Shown here in pieces: positions 15,736-23,942 of a stretch of DNA of 32,462 nt. Within the stretch, counting starts at the first letter, position 1. Each line of letters opens with the position of its first letter. The notes below the pieces were generated by a model. That model was not told the DNA's origin and made no database searches. It saw nothing but the letters and a program-made list of their open reading frames with translations. The stretch spans positions 1-32,462 of the forward strand of contig JAUHQG010000034.1 of the NCBI GenBank assembly GCA_030408475.1. Reading direction: 5' to 3'. Source of the DNA: Candidatus Amphrikana amoebophyrae. GTDB taxonomy: Bacteria; Chlamydiota; Chlamydiia; Chlamydiales; JACRBE01. Position numbers and translations under genes: made by a program.

Positions 15736-16616
15736 TGTCAGAAAGTGTAAATTCTTTGAGTGTTAGAGGTTTTTTCGATGCGGAAAATGTAGGCCCCAGT
15801 CAAGATTCAGAGATTCCCAAATTACCATGTCGTGATTATTTTGGAGCTATTGGCTCAATTTTTTCAACCCAGGATGGTCCATTTCGAACCATGCTAGGTG
15901 TTTTGACTCAAGTAGAATTTTGGTCGCCAAATTTAAAAGAGCTGGCTCTTTCTTCAAAAAAAGAATTACAAGTTGCAGCTAAATTATTTACTATGCCCTT
16001 GTTTATTTATGATGTAAGTTCTGTGGTATCCAGTGGGATTGCATTTTATAATAAATTTTATTCAACAAGGGTATTTAGTGCCAACCCGGACAGAAGTGAT
16101 TTTTCTATATCGGTAAATTTTTGTAGAGCTTTATTGCTTTCATCCAAGCGAGCTATTTTAGCGCTTCTTATTCTGCGCTCATATACAAATAAATTTACCT
16201 GCATGGATGTGCTCAGTAAGCGTAGTTGGGGGTTGATGCAAAGCTCTTTAGGGTTAGGAGCGAGTGTTTTTGCTCTAATTAAGTTATATAATCGTTACCA
16301 ATATAGAATTGCCCAGTCGGATCGGTTTGAGGCGACAGACGCATCTATTATAGGTGTCGGAACTGTTCCTATCTCTATATTTAATAAGATAAAGTATGAA
16401 AGAGAGGTTTATAAAGAACAGTTATCAATTATTAAGACTGTTGCAAGCATTGTGCAAAGTTCATTATCACTTTTGTCAATTATATACAGTGCTCCACTGT
16501 ATATTCATATTGTTTGCAAGTTGGTTGCTACTTCTTCAACTGTACTGAGCCTGGTAAATAAATATTTTATTGCTCAGATAAAAAATCATATTTCAGAAAA
16601 CATGAATAACGCTTGA
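15735..16616 (+). CDS. Putative inclusion-membrane-like protein D (unknown, multi-helix)
   Basis: The 293-residue protein begins with about 50 polar residues rich in Ser, Asp and Pro (a composition common in type III secretion signals, though not diagnostic). It has hydrophobic segments near 80-106, 128-148 (FCRALLLSSKRAILALLIL), 165-184, and the closing pair at about 232-252 and 255-277, the latter with IVCKLVATS. It is the largest of the four. Its ATG overlaps the stop of gene C (TAATG), so C and D are likely made in a fixed ratio. The polar tail NHISENMNNA ends the protein. I recognise no family; a paralogous relation with A, B and C is inferred from shared architecture. Confidence 0.55.
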   Translation: MSESVNSLSVRGFFDAENVGPSQDSEIPKLPCRDYFGAIGSIFSTQDGPFRTMLGVLTQVEFWSPNLKELALSSKKELQVAAKLFTMPLFIYDVSSVVSSGIAFYNKFYSTRVFSANPDRSDFSISVNFCRALLLSSKRAILALLILRSYTNKFTCMDVLSKRSWGLMQSSLGLGASVFALIKLYNRYQYRIAQSDRFEATDASIIGVGTVPISIFNKIKYEREVYKEQLSIIKTVASIVQSSLSLLSIIYSAPLYIHIVCKLVATSSTVLSLVNKYFIAQIKNHISENMNNA

Positions 16617-16639
16617 CTCGAAATACGAGAAAAGATAAT
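16613..16639 (+). promoter_or_regulatory. Possible promoter for the 45-residue membrane microprotein
   Basis: TTGACT (16613-16618) overlaps the stop of gene D, and GATAAT (16634-16639) follows after 15 bases, a short spacer. A small inverted repeat CTCG/CGAG (16617-16629) lies in the spacer and could bind a regulator. Confidence 0.3.
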
Positions 16640-16668
16640 CTATTCACATATTTACACCGGAGATATAG

Positions 16669-16806
16669 ATGAAAACTCTTTACCTTCGGGAGTGGTTGGT
16701 AATAGCGGTGGTCATAGTGATCATGCTCAGTGTCAGCCTAATTTCTTTGATCAATCGATCGCAGTTTATGCGCAAGGTTGATTTCACTGAAATAAGAGAA
16801 AAGTAG
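16669..16806 (+). CDS. 45-residue single-pass membrane microprotein, unknown
   Basis: An ATG at 16669 opens a 45-codon frame ending in TAG at 16806. The product starts MKTLYLREW, has one long hydrophobic helix (about residues 9-28, rich in V, I and L with few small residues) and a charged tail NRSQFMRKVDFTEIREK. GGAG at 16659-16662 lies 6 bases before the ATG, a proper ribosome binding site. The basic flank at the start and mixed charged tail do not clearly fix topology. No stop or frame break occurs and the hydrophobic block is coherent, unlike random AT-rich sequence. It stands between gene D and the rplC promoter. I do not recognise a homologue; it may be a small subunit or regulator of a membrane complex. 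Confidence 0.6.
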   Translation: MKTLYLREWLVIAVVIVIMLSVSLISLINRSQFMRKVDFTEIREK

Positions 16807-16823
16807 CTTTCGTTTGTTTTTGC

Positions 16824-16852
16824 TTGCAATCTCATTCTAGTTACGCTACTAT
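16824..16852 (+). promoter_or_regulatory. Promoter of the ribosomal protein operon
   Basis: TTGCAA (16824-16829) and TACTAT (16847-16852) are 17 bases apart. They lie just after the microprotein stop and about 95 bases before the rplC start, the expected place for the operon promoter. Each hexamer matches consensus at four positions. Confidence 0.45.
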
Positions 16853-16859
16853 CTCTGAC

Positions 16860-16946
16860 ACTATCAAACACTCTTAGGAACCAAATCTCTGGTTGGGCTC
16901 AATAAAAGCCTTACGGAGAATTGAATACTGTTTAAGGATAAACATA
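16860..16946 (+). promoter_or_regulatory. rplC 5' leader with two small adjacent hairpins
   Basis: The leader of nearly 90 bases contains AACCA/TGGTT (16879-16883 and 16890-16894) followed at once by GGCT/AGCC (16896-16899 and 16907-16910). Then come a GGAG (16915-16918) unrelated to the gene start and the actual ribosome binding site AAGGA (16934-16938). In many bacteria leaders of this operon bind a ribosomal protein (L4 in E. coli) for feedback control; the hairpins here are short, so a role is uncertain. Confidence 0.3.
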
Positions 16947-17606
16947 ATGTCTGACTCTAAACCTTCCATTCGCATCTTGGGTAAAAAGATCGGAATGACT
17001 CGTGTCTTCGACAAAGAGGGAACTCTCGTCGTATGTTCAGTTGTTCAGGTTGAGCCTAACGTAGTTGCGCAAGTGAAAACTAAAGAGAGCGACGGATATA
17101 GCGCTGTTAAATTAGGTGCTGATCGTCTAAGCTCTGCTAAAAAGAAAAATCTATCTAAACCTCTTTTGAAAGATTATGAAAAAAAGAATATCGACCCACG
17201 TCGTCATCTTTTCGAGTCTCGTGTTGATGACACCTCTTCTTTCGAATTAGGGCAAGAAATTGGTGTTGACCATTTCTCTGAAGGCGCATTTATCGATGTG
17301 ACAGGCACTTCGAAAGGTAAAGGCTTCCAAGGTGTTATGAAGCGCCATAACTTTAAAGGTGGACCAGCCGCTCACGGTTCCGGTTTTCACCGACATGCAG
17401 GTTCAACGGGTAATTGCTCTACACCAGGTAGAGTGTTCAAAGGTAGACCAATGCCAGGTCAAATGGGAAATGAGCAGGTGACTGTTCAAAATTTAAAAGT
17501 TGTTAAAGTTGATGTTGAAAAAAACGTGATTCTTGTTAAGGGTGCTATCCCAGGCTCAAGAACTTCTAAAGTTTGGATTCAATCAGCCGTTAAGAAAACA
17601 GCGTGA
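16947..17606 (+). CDS. rplC: 50S ribosomal protein L3
   Basis: L3 is a primary 23S rRNA binder that reaches to the peptidyl transferase centre. The 219-residue protein has the standard start [13 protein letters not shown] and the C-terminal signature [20 protein letters not shown] chose ATG 16947 (AAGGA 8 bases upstream) rather than the long in-frame TTG extension from 16893. Where E. coli L3 carries a methylated Gln in QNQTPG, this protein has NCSTPG, so a PrmB-type modification of that Gln is not expected. It is the first gene of the ribosomal run; rpsJ, its usual upstream neighbour, is absent. Confidence 0.97.
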   Translation: MSDSKPSIRILGKKIGMTRVFDKEGTLVVCSVVQVEPNVVAQVKTKESDGYSAVKLGADRLSSAKKKNLSKPLLKDYEKKNIDPRRHLFESRVDDTSSFELGQEIGVDHFSEGAFIDVTGTSKGKGFQGVMKRHNFKGGPAAHGSGFHRHAGSTGNCSTPGRVFKGRPMPGQMGNEQVTVQNLKVVKVDVEKNVILVKGAIPGSRTSKVWIQSAVKKTA

Positions 17607-17622
17607 TTAGAGGAAATTGATT

Positions 17623-18303
17623 GTGACTACATTAAAAAAATATGACCTTACAGGTAAAGAAGTTGGCGAACTAAATGTCGCTGATGATCTTCTCGATTGC
17701 ACTGTTAATCAACAAAGTATGAAAGACTATCTCGTTGCTATACGCAACAACAAGAGACAATGGTCAGCTAATACTAAAGGAAGATCAGAAATTAATCATT
17801 CGAATGCAAAACCTCACCCACAGAAAGGTACTGGTAAGGCTCGTCAAGGCACCTTGTCAGCTCCACAGTACAAAGGTGGAGGGATTGTTTTTGGACCAAA
17901 ACCAAAGTTCGATCAACACGTTCGAATTAATAAAAAAGAAAGACGAGCCGCTATACGCTTCTTAATTTGTGAAAAAATTAAAGCAGGTAAGCTTGTTATT
18001 CTAGAATCTACCAAATTGGAAAGTCCCAAGACGAAAACCATTGCTACTTTTTTAAAGAAAATAGGAATTAAAGAAAGTCAAAGGACTCTTTTTTTAGGAG
18101 AGAGTTTTGCTCACTCTGACGGAAATGAAAAAGATTTTGAGTCAATGTGTAATCAAAATGTCTTCATCAAGAGTATGAGTAATATCCCAAAAGCGAGATT
18201 TAAGCACGCTAAGAACATATCGGGACTCGATATGGCTGATGGCGCTCAAGTGTTCGTTTTGGATGAAGCTGTTTCTGATTTAATGCTAATGTTGGGAGCT
18301 TAA
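17623..18303 (+). CDS. rplD: 50S ribosomal protein L4
   Basis: L4 binds 23S rRNA and lines the exit tunnel with an extended loop. The 226-residue protein has the loop signature KGTGKARQGTLSAPQYKGGGIVFGP (about residues 67-91, broken here for naming: KGTGKARQG, then GGGIVFGPKP). GTG 17623 is chosen over TTG 17617 because AGAGGA (17609-17614) is 8 bases before it and only 2 before the TTG. It is about 25 residues longer than E. coli L4, with extra sequence in the C-terminal third (around FAHSDGNEKDFES). It lies 16 bases after rplC and 2 bases before rplW. Confidence 0.96.
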   Translation: MTTLKKYDLTGKEVGELNVADDLLDCTVNQQSMKDYLVAIRNNKRQWSANTKGRSEINHSNAKPHPQKGTGKARQGTLSAPQYKGGGIVFGPKPKFDQHVRINKKERRAAIRFLICEKIKAGKLVILESTKLESPKTKTIATFLKKIGIKESQRTLFLGESFAHSDGNEKDFESMCNQNVFIKSMSNIPKARFKHAKNISGLDMADGAQVFVLDEAVSDLMLMLGA

Positions 18304-18305
18304 TT

Positions 18306-18644
18306 ATGACACGGAAATCACCATACTCAGTTATCAAATCTCGTTACATGACAGAAAAAGTGAATGTTCTTCAAAATCTTCACGCTGCTGAAGGGAACAA
18401 GTCACTTTCAAGGTGCAATAAACCTAAATATGTATTTTTAGTCGCTAAAGACGCTAATAAGACTGAAATCAGATTAGCTATCGAAGAAATATATAGAGAA
18501 AAAGGGGTTAAAGTTACTTCTGTTAACACGATTAATATTAAACCTAAGCCTCGAAGAGTTCGCGGTCGCAAAGGTAAAACAGCAATGAAAAGAAAAGCTG
18601 TCGTTACATTTAGCGCTGGCGACGTGCTCGATGAGCAAGTTTAA
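18306..18644 (+). CDS. rplW: 50S ribosomal protein L23
   Basis: L23 sits at the tunnel exit and docks trigger factor, SRP and SecYEG. The 112-residue protein keeps SRYMTEKVN near the start, KYVFLVAKDANKTEIRLAIE in the middle and KPKPRRVRGRKGKTAMKRK, the basic rRNA-binding loop. It is about 12 residues longer than E. coli L23, with the extra residues between the first helix and the first strand (AAEGNKSLSRCN). The ATG is only 2 bases from the rplD stop. Confidence 0.95.
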   Translation: MTRKSPYSVIKSRYMTEKVNVLQNLHAAEGNKSLSRCNKPKYVFLVAKDANKTEIRLAIEEIYREKGVKVTSVNTINIKPKPRRVRGRKGKTAMKRKAVVTFSAGDVLDEQV

Positions 18645-18661
18645 GGTAGAGGAAATATAGA

Positions 18662-19504
18662 ATGGTAAGAAAATTTAAACCAGTTACTCCAAGTTTAAGA
18701 AAGTTAGTTCTTCCAGAGAACAACCAACTTACTCGTAAGGAAGGGTCTCGAGCTACGATTAAACCATTGAAGTCACTTCTTTTAAAGAAGAGAAAAACAA
18801 ATGGTCGTAATCACCACGGACATATCACTTGTCGCCACAGAGGCGGAGGTCATAAAAGATTTTATCGAGTAATAGACTTCAAACGAGACAAGCACGATAT
18901 AGAAGCTAAAGTAAATTCGATTGAATATGATCCAGGTCGATCAGCTTTTATCGCTTTACTTCACTACTTAGATGGAGAAAAACGTTACATTATTGCCCCT
19001 GAAGGATTGAAAGCTGGAGACAGAGTTATGTCTGGACTCAAAGCTAATTTTAAACCAGGTTGTGCAATGCCTCTCAAGGCTATGCCTATCGGTTCAGTAG
19101 TTCATAATATCGAACTTAATGCCGGTCGTGGTGGAAAATTTGTGAGAAGTGCTGGTCTTTCAGCTCAGTTAGCAGCTAGAAGTAATGGATATGCCTCTCT
19201 CAAAATGCCATCTGGTGAAATGAGAATGGTCAAAGAAACTTGTATGGCTACTTTTGGAGTTGTTTCCAATTCTGAGTGGAGTTTGCGAGTTGAAGGTAAA
19301 GCGGGTAGAATGAGATGGCGCGGTTTCAGACCAACTGTCAGAGGTACTGCCATGAACCCTGTTGATCACCCTCACGGTGGTGGTGAAGGTCGCCATAACG
19401 GCTACATCCCACAAACACCTTGGGCGAAACCAACTAAAGGTTATAAAACTCGTAAGCCAAGTAAGAGTAAAAAATTGATTATTAAAGACCGTAGGAAGAA
19501 GTAG
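18662..19504 (+). CDS. rplB: 50S ribosomal protein L2
   Basis: L2 is a core 23S rRNA binder needed for subunit joining and peptidyl transfer. The 280-residue protein contains the family signature [14 protein letters not shown] (about 227-240) with the functionally important His, and the basic C-terminus [11 protein letters not shown]. Length is close to E. coli (273). GAGG stands about 8 bases before the ATG. It is 17 bases after rplW. Confidence 0.97.
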   Translation: MVRKFKPVTPSLRKLVLPENNQLTRKEGSRATIKPLKSLLLKKRKTNGRNHHGHITCRHRGGGHKRFYRVIDFKRDKHDIEAKVNSIEYDPGRSAFIALLHYLDGEKRYIIAPEGLKAGDRVMSGLKANFKPGCAMPLKAMPIGSVVHNIELNAGRGGKFVRSAGLSAQLAARSNGYASLKMPSGEMRMVKETCMATFGVVSNSEWSLRVEGKAGRMRWRGFRPTVRGTAMNPVDHPHGGGEGRHNGYIPQTPWAKPTKGYKTRKPSKSKKLIIKDRRKK

Positions 19505-19513
19505 AGGCAATAA

Positions 19514-19780
19514 ATGGGTAGATCGTTAAAGAAAGGTCCATTTGTTGACCACCATGTACTTAAGAAAGTAGAGAAGCAAAATGAAAAAGGGACTAAAGAT
19601 ATTATCAAAACTTGGTCTCGTCGCTCTATGATTACTCCAGACATGGTTGGCCATACATTTGAAGTACATAATGGAAAAAAATTCATCTCTGTATTTGTAT
19701 CAGAGAATATGGTGGGTCACCGCCTAGGAGAATTTTCTCCAACTCGTACATATAAAGGCCACGGCGGAAATAAGAAATAA
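19514..19780 (+). CDS. rpsS: 30S ribosomal protein S19
   Basis: S19 binds with S13 in the head of the 30S subunit near the A site. The 88-residue protein has the canonical [11 protein letters not shown] start, TWSRRSMI-type centre ([15 protein letters not shown]) and [15 protein letters not shown]. Length is within the usual 88-93. The gap from rplB is 9 bases and to rplV 13. Confidence 0.97.
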   Translation: MGRSLKKGPFVDHHVLKKVEKQNEKGTKDIIKTWSRRSMITPDMVGHTFEVHNGKKFISVFVSENMVGHRLGEFSPTRTYKGHGGNKK

Positions 19781-19793
19781 GGACATTTGAGAA

Positions 19794-20138
19794 ATGAATA
19801 ACAGTAAAGCAATTACAAAGTATGTCCGCATTAGTCCTAGAAAGGCCCGTTTGGCAGCTGGACTTATTAGAGGAAGACAAGTTGAAGAGGCTCAAACGCA
19901 ACTCACCTTTTCTAATCTAAAAGGCGGAAGATTACTACTTAAAACTTTGAATAGTGCTATTGCAAATGCAGAAAATCTACTCAATGTTCAAAGAAGAGAC
20001 CTCTTCGTTAAAGAAGTGAGAATTGATTGTGGCCCAACTATGAAAAGGGCTAAACCAAAATCTCGCGGCGGAAGAGTACCGATAATGAAGCGCACAAGTC
20101 ACTTCACTGTCGTTGTCGAACCAAAATCACAAATTTAA
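19794..20138 (+). CDS. rplV: 50S ribosomal protein L22
   Basis: L22 contacts all 23S domains, and its beta-hairpin lines the exit tunnel at the macrolide site. The 114-residue protein has [19 protein letters not shown] at the start and the hairpin end [18 protein letters not shown]. The hairpin region differs from the E. coli form ([10 protein letters not shown] instead of a GRAxRI motif). It is preceded by a weak GGACA site and is 13 bases after rpsS. Confidence 0.95.
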   Translation: MNNSKAITKYVRISPRKARLAAGLIRGRQVEEAQTQLTFSNLKGGRLLLKTLNSAIANAENLLNVQRRDLFVKEVRIDCGPTMKRAKPKSRGGRVPIMKRTSHFTVVVEPKSQI

Positions 20139-20147
20139 GGGAGCGAA

Positions 20148-20783
20148 ATGGGACAAAAGACTTCACCATTCGGTTTTAGATTAGTTATTAGAAAGAATTG
20201 GAAATCAGTTTGGTTCGCAGATAAACGAAAGTTTGGTGATCAAATTGCTGAGGACGCTCGAATTCGTTCGCATTTGATGAAGAAATCTTGTTGCCAAGGC
20301 ACTTCGGATATCATTGTGAAAAGAATGAGTGATAAAATTGAGGTGACTATTCACACTGCTAGACCTGGTTTAGTTATCGGTCGTAAAGGTGCTGAAATTG
20401 AAATACTCAAACAAGACCTCAAAAAATTTACAGGTAAAGAAGTTTGGGTTGAAGTCGAGGAAATTAAACGCCCCGATCTAGACGCTAAACTAGTTGCCGA
20501 GTCGATCGCTAAGCAAATTGAAAGACGGGTTGCTTTTAGAAGAGCTTTGAAAAAAGCTATTATGAGCACAATGGAAGCTGGCGCTATTGGAATTAAAGTG
20601 CAAATCTCAGGCCGTATCGGCGGTGCTGAAATTGCTCGAAGCGAATGGTATAAGGAAGGTAGAATTCCTCTCCATACTCTGAGAGCAAATATTGATTATG
20701 CAACTGCAAGAGCAGAGACCACCTATGGTTCTATTGGAATCAAGGTTTGGGTAAACAAAAGTGATGAACAAAAGAAATCGTAG
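20148..20783 (+). CDS. rpsC: 30S ribosomal protein S3
   Basis: S3 forms part of the mRNA entry tunnel and its helicase activity. The 211-residue protein starts GQKTSPFGFRL and has a KH domain with the GxxG loop in VIGRKGAEIE (about residues 76-85), then ISGRIGGAEIARSEW and GRIPLHTLRANIDYA. It is about 20 residues shorter than E. coli S3, missing the variable C-terminal tail. AGGGAGCG lies just upstream of its ATG. Confidence 0.97.
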   Translation: MGQKTSPFGFRLVIRKNWKSVWFADKRKFGDQIAEDARIRSHLMKKSCCQGTSDIIVKRMSDKIEVTIHTARPGLVIGRKGAEIEILKQDLKKFTGKEVWVEVEEIKRPDLDAKLVAESIAKQIERRVAFRRALKKAIMSTMEAGAIGIKVQISGRIGGAEIARSEWYKEGRIPLHTLRANIDYATARAETTYGSIGIKVWVNKSDEQKKS

Positions 20784-20795
20784 GAGTCTAATAAA

Positions 20796-21212
20796 ATGTT
20801 ACTGCCTTCACGTACGAAATATAGAAAGAAGCAGAAAGGTTCTCTTAGAGGACTCACTAAAGGTGGTGAGTTTGTAGAGTTTGGCGAATACGGTATGCAA
20901 GTTCTCGAAAGAGGAAAAGTTACTAATCGCCAAATCGAAGCTTGTCGTGTAGCTATTACAAGGCACTTTAGCAGAAAAGGTAAGGTTTGGATTAAAATAT
21001 TTCCGGACAAGCCGATTACAAAAAAGCCTGCCGAAACCAGAATGGGTAAAGGTAAGGGCGCTGTTGATCATTGGGTTGCTCCAGTTAGACCTGGGAAGGT
21101 TTTGTTTGAAGTGGCAAATGTGTCTAGAGAAGAAGCTCAGCAAGCCCTCGTAAGAGCCGCTGCTAAGTTAAACTTAAAAACACGTTTTGTCGAGAGAGTG
21201 GAAAAAGTTTAG
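20796..21212 (+). CDS. rplP: 50S ribosomal protein L16
   Basis: L16 helps build the A-site tRNA region of the 50S subunit. The 138-residue protein opens [16 protein letters not shown] and carries [26 protein letters not shown] in its middle, both family marks. In E. coli an Arg in this region (R81) is hydroxylated; the matching [10 protein letters not shown] segment is present. The start has AGGAG (20781-20785) at good spacing. Confidence 0.97.
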   Translation: MLLPSRTKYRKKQKGSLRGLTKGGEFVEFGEYGMQVLERGKVTNRQIEACRVAITRHFSRKGKVWIKIFPDKPITKKPAETRMGKGKGAVDHWVAPVRPGKVLFEVANVSREEAQQALVRAAAKLNLKTRFVERVEKV

Positions 21213-21222
21213 AGGACGAGAA

Positions 21223-21426
21223 ATGAGTACAAAAATGGAAGACATTAAAGCGCAATCAGTTGAAGCATTAGTTGCGCAAGCTGATCAGCTTCATAAGGAA
21301 ATTTTCCAATTGAAAAGTGAACTTAAAAGCACTCGAAACTTGGAAAAACCTCACGAATTAGTAAGTAAGAAAAAATTAAGAGCACGTGTTTTAACTGCTC
21401 TTAACCAAAAAAAAGCACAGGGTTAG
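21223..21426 (+). CDS. rpmC: 50S ribosomal protein L29
   Basis: L29 is a small helical protein at the tunnel exit next to L23. The 67-residue product is a two-helix coiled coil with QLHKEIFQLKSELKS and RNLEKPHELVSKKKLRARVLTAL; the second helix carries the family pattern. I chose ATG 21223, supported by AGAGGA (21211-21216), over the overlapping upstream start at 21187 that would run into rplP. Confidence 0.93.
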   Translation: MSTKMEDIKAQSVEALVAQADQLHKEIFQLKSELKSTRNLEKPHELVSKKKLRARVLTALNQKKAQG

Positions 21427-21434
21427 GTTAAACA

Positions 21435-21677
21435 ATGGAAAAAGAATCAAACAGAAAAGTGAGATTTGGTCAAGTTGCATCCAACAAGATGAACAAGACC
21501 GTTGTTGTAAAAGTTGATAGAACTTTTGCCCACCCACAATTTGGAAAAGTGATCACGCGTAATAAAAAATATTATGCTCACTCAGAAATAGAGTTAGAAG
21601 TAGGTCAAAAAGTAAAAATAGAAGAAACACGACCCATCTCAAAGTTAAAGAGATGGAGAGTTGTTGAAACTGTATAA
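21435..21677 (+). CDS. rpsQ: 30S ribosomal protein S17
   Basis: S17 is a primary 16S rRNA binder with an OB fold. The 80-residue protein has the family start [20 protein letters not shown] and [33 protein letters not shown] in its second half, shown here only as a family pattern of KYYAH followed by RPISKLKRW. The gap after rpmC is 8 bases. Confidence 0.96.
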   Translation: MEKESNRKVRFGQVASNKMNKTVVVKVDRTFAHPQFGKVITRNKKYYAHSEIELEVGQKVKIEETRPISKLKRWRVVETV

Positions 21678-21694
21678 GATAAGCGAGCAGGAAC

Positions 21695-22063
21695 ATGATT
21701 CAAGAAGAGAGTAGCCTAGAAGTGGCAGACAACACCGGCGCAAAACGTGTTAAGTGTATCAGAGTACTAAGAGGTACACGTAGACGTTATGCTCACGTAG
21801 GTGATGTCATCGTTTGTGCTGTTAAAGAGTCTGAGCCTAAGGCTAGTGTCAAAAAAGGCGAAGTGATTAAGGCTGTGATCGTTAGAACTAAAAAATCTAT
21901 TCGACGTAAAGATGGATCTTATCTCAAGTTTCATGACAATAGTTGTGTCATTATTGACGATAAACAGAATCCAAAAGGTACTCGTATTTTTGGCCCAATA
22001 GCTAGAGAAGTACGTAATAATGGATTTATTAAAATTTGTTCTCTGGCACCAGAGGTCATATAA
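21695..22063 (+). CDS. rplN: 50S ribosomal protein L14
   Basis: L14 lies at the subunit interface (bridge B8). The 122-residue protein begins [19 protein letters not shown], the near-invariant start of the family, and has [20 protein letters not shown] in the middle and [13 protein letters not shown] near the end. Length matches E. coli (123). AGCAGG precedes the ATG. Confidence 0.98.
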   Translation: MIQEESSLEVADNTGAKRVKCIRVLRGTRRRYAHVGDVIVCAVKESEPKASVKKGEVIKAVIVRTKKSIRRKDGSYLKFHDNSCVIIDDKQNPKGTRIFGPIAREVRNNGFIKICSLAPEVI

Positions 22064-22076
22064 GTAGGTATTGACG

Positions 22077-22400
22077 ATGAGTAAATGGATTAAAAAAGAC
22101 ACTAAAGTTGTTGTCATCGCAGGCAACGACAAAGGAACAAGCGGAACTGTTATCGCTCGTAAGAATGATCGTGTGATAGTTCAAGGCGTCAATATTCGCA
22201 AAAAGCACATGAAGGCTAAATCTCAAGATAGACCTTCTGAGATTGTACAAATGGAATGTGCCATTCACATCTCAAATGTTGCTTTATGTGATGCCGATGG
22301 TAAAGCTGTTAAAGTTAAAGCCATAAATAATGGTGATAAAAAAGAGCTAGTTATCGCCGGAGAACAGAAAACTGTATTAAGAACAATTAAGGGAAAGTAG
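22077..22400 (+). CDS. rplX: 50S ribosomal protein L24
   Basis: L24 starts 50S assembly by binding the 5' part of 23S rRNA. The 107-residue protein has a KOW motif [19 protein letters not shown] near its start and [15 protein letters not shown] chose ATG 22077 over TTG 22071: AGTAGG (22063-22068) is correctly spaced for it. The stop of rplN is 13 bases upstream and rplE starts 4 bases after its own stop. Confidence 0.95.
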   Translation: MSKWIKKDTKVVVIAGNDKGTSGTVIARKNDRVIVQGVNIRKKHMKAKSQDRPSEIVQMECAIHISNVALCDADGKAVKVKAINNGDKKELVIAGEQKTVLRTIKGK

Positions 22401-22404
22401 TAGA

Positions 22405-22953
22405 ATGGGAAAATCGCGTCTACAAGACAAGTACGAAAAAGAGGTGATGGGTAAGCTTCAAGAGAAGTTTAAGTTTGCCAACGTCCATTTGATTCCTCAA
22501 CTTAAGAAAATTGTCCTCAACATGGGGGTCAAAGAAGCCGTTAAAGATAAGAACGTGATGCAAGATCATGCTGAAGAAATGGCACTTTTAACTGGTCAAA
22601 AGCCTATTATTACTCAAACCAAAAAAGCGATTTCAAACTTTAAGGTTAGAGAAAAACAGCCGATCGGTATTAAGGTCACTCTACGTGGAAAACGTATGTA
22701 CGATTTCCTAGATAGATTTTGCAATATTGTCTCTCCACGAATTCGTGACTTTAGAGGCTTTAAGAAAAAAGGCGATGGGTCAGGAAACTACTCATTAGGA
22801 CTAGAAGATCAACAAGCCTTCCCTGAGCTTAACTTAGATAAAGTTAAGCGCTCTCAAGGAATGGATATTACTTTTGTCACTTCCGCTAAAAAAGATGAAG
22901 ACTGTTTAGAGCTTCTTTCTTTGCTCGGAATGCCATTTGTACGAAACGTTTAA
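22405..22953 (+). CDS. rplE: 50S ribosomal protein L5
   Basis: L5 binds 5S rRNA and contacts P-site tRNA. The 182-residue protein has [14 protein letters not shown] near residue 36, [17 protein letters not shown] and [19 protein letters not shown], all family marks. Length is standard. The next gene is rpsH: rpsN (S14), which follows rplE in most bacteria, is absent at this place, as in Chlamydia. Confidence 0.97.
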   Translation: MGKSRLQDKYEKEVMGKLQEKFKFANVHLIPQLKKIVLNMGVKEAVKDKNVMQDHAEEMALLTGQKPIITQTKKAISNFKVREKQPIGIKVTLRGKRMYDFLDRFCNIVSPRIRDFRGFKKKGDGSGNYSLGLEDQQAFPELNLDKVKRSQGMDITFVTSAKKDEDCLELLSLLGMPFVRNV

Positions 22954-22970
22954 ATTAAGAGGATTACGAA

Positions 22971-23363
22971 ATGTCACTAAGCGATCCCATAGCTGATCTA
23001 CTTACAAGAATTAGAAATGCTGCCAAAGCTAAACATCGTTACCTAGATGTAAGCCTTAGCCAAATGAAAAAATCAATTCTAGAAGTATTAAAAGAAGCTG
23101 GTTTCATCGAACATTTTCTCGTCGATAACGAAAAGAAGAAAATGAGAGTATTCCTTAAATATACTAAGGAAAAACAATGTTTAATTAACGGCCTCAAGCG
23201 AAATTCAAAGCCTAGTGTTAGAAAATATGTCGGTTATAAAGACATTCCTAACGTAATGGAAGGTCTTGGTCTCGCTATCCTTTCTACGTCGAAAGGTATC
23301 ATGAGCGGCTATAAAGCCAAACATGAGAAAGTAGGCGGCGAAATATTATGTTCCGTGTGGTAA
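22971..23363 (+). CDS. rpsH: 30S ribosomal protein S8
   Basis: S8 binds the central domain of 16S rRNA; in E. coli it represses the spc operon by binding its own message. The 130-residue protein starts SLSDPIADLLTRIRNA and ends with the family pattern STSKGIMSGYKA...GGEILCSVW. AAGAGGA lies upstream of the ATG. It is 17 bases after rplE. Confidence 0.97.
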   Translation: MSLSDPIADLLTRIRNAAKAKHRYLDVSLSQMKKSILEVLKEAGFIEHFLVDNEKKKMRVFLKYTKEKQCLINGLKRNSKPSVRKYVGYKDIPNVMEGLGLAILSTSKGIMSGYKAKHEKVGGEILCSVW

Positions 23364-23378
23364 TGATTAGAGGAAAAT

Positions 23379-23915
23379 ATGACTAGACTTGCAAAAAAAC
23401 CTATCGTGCTTCCACAGGGAGCTGAATTTAAGTTCAATAAAGGAACTGTTACTGTTAAAGGCCCAAAAGGCACTCTTTCAGTTGATGTCCCAGAAGGAAT
23501 TATTATTGATGTCGATGGCGAGAATATCAACGTCGATATTAATGAAAAACTATTAAAAAGACCCTTTTTAGGACTATATAGATCACTTGTGAATAACGTT
23601 GTGATTGGTGTGACCACTGGGTATCAGAAAAAATTAACTCTTATTGGTGTTGGGTATAGGGCTGCCCTTAACGGTTCTGAACTAGATCTTCAGTTAGGAT
23701 TTTCTCACCCTTGCAGTGTTAAAGTGCCTGATGGAATTACTGTAAATGTAGAAAAGAGTACATCTATCACTATTGAAGGTTGTGACAAACAAATCGTTGG
23801 ACAGTTTGCTGCAGATATTCGCGCTAAGCGACCTCCAGAACCTTATAAAGGTAAAGGCGTTCGTTATGAAAATGAGTTTGTACGTAAGAAAGCTGGTAAA
23901 TCAGCCAAAAAGTAA
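23379..23915 (+). CDS. rplF: 50S ribosomal protein L6
   Basis: L6 lies near the factor-binding stalk base. The 178-residue protein has two related domains, with KGTVTVKGPKGTLSV in the first and the C-terminal signature RAKRPPEPYKGKGVRYENE in the second. The middle has LTLIGVGYRA, also typical. Length equals E. coli (177). AGAGGAAA precedes the ATG. Confidence 0.98.
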   Translation: MTRLAKKPIVLPQGAEFKFNKGTVTVKGPKGTLSVDVPEGIIIDVDGENINVDINEKLLKRPFLGLYRSLVNNVVIGVTTGYQKKLTLIGVGYRAALNGSELDLQLGFSHPCSVKVPDGITVNVEKSTSITIEGCDKQIVGQFAADIRAKRPPEPYKGKGVRYENEFVRKKAGKSAKK

Positions 23916-23942
23916 GCAGGAAGTAAAGTAGGAATTGAAAAT

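Noticed and set aside
16680-16871. 63-residue minus-strand frame over the microprotein and the rplC promoter
   Set aside because: Polar composition without family features; it lies antisense to a frame with a ribosome binding site and a clean membrane helix.
19169-19510. 113-residue minus-strand frame inside rplB, and similar long antisense frames at 20808-21143, 21767-22132 and 24590-25000
   Set aside because: All are antisense to strongly conserved ribosomal genes and rich in His, Ser, Phe and Thr, the usual by-product of Lys/Arg/Glu-rich sense codons.
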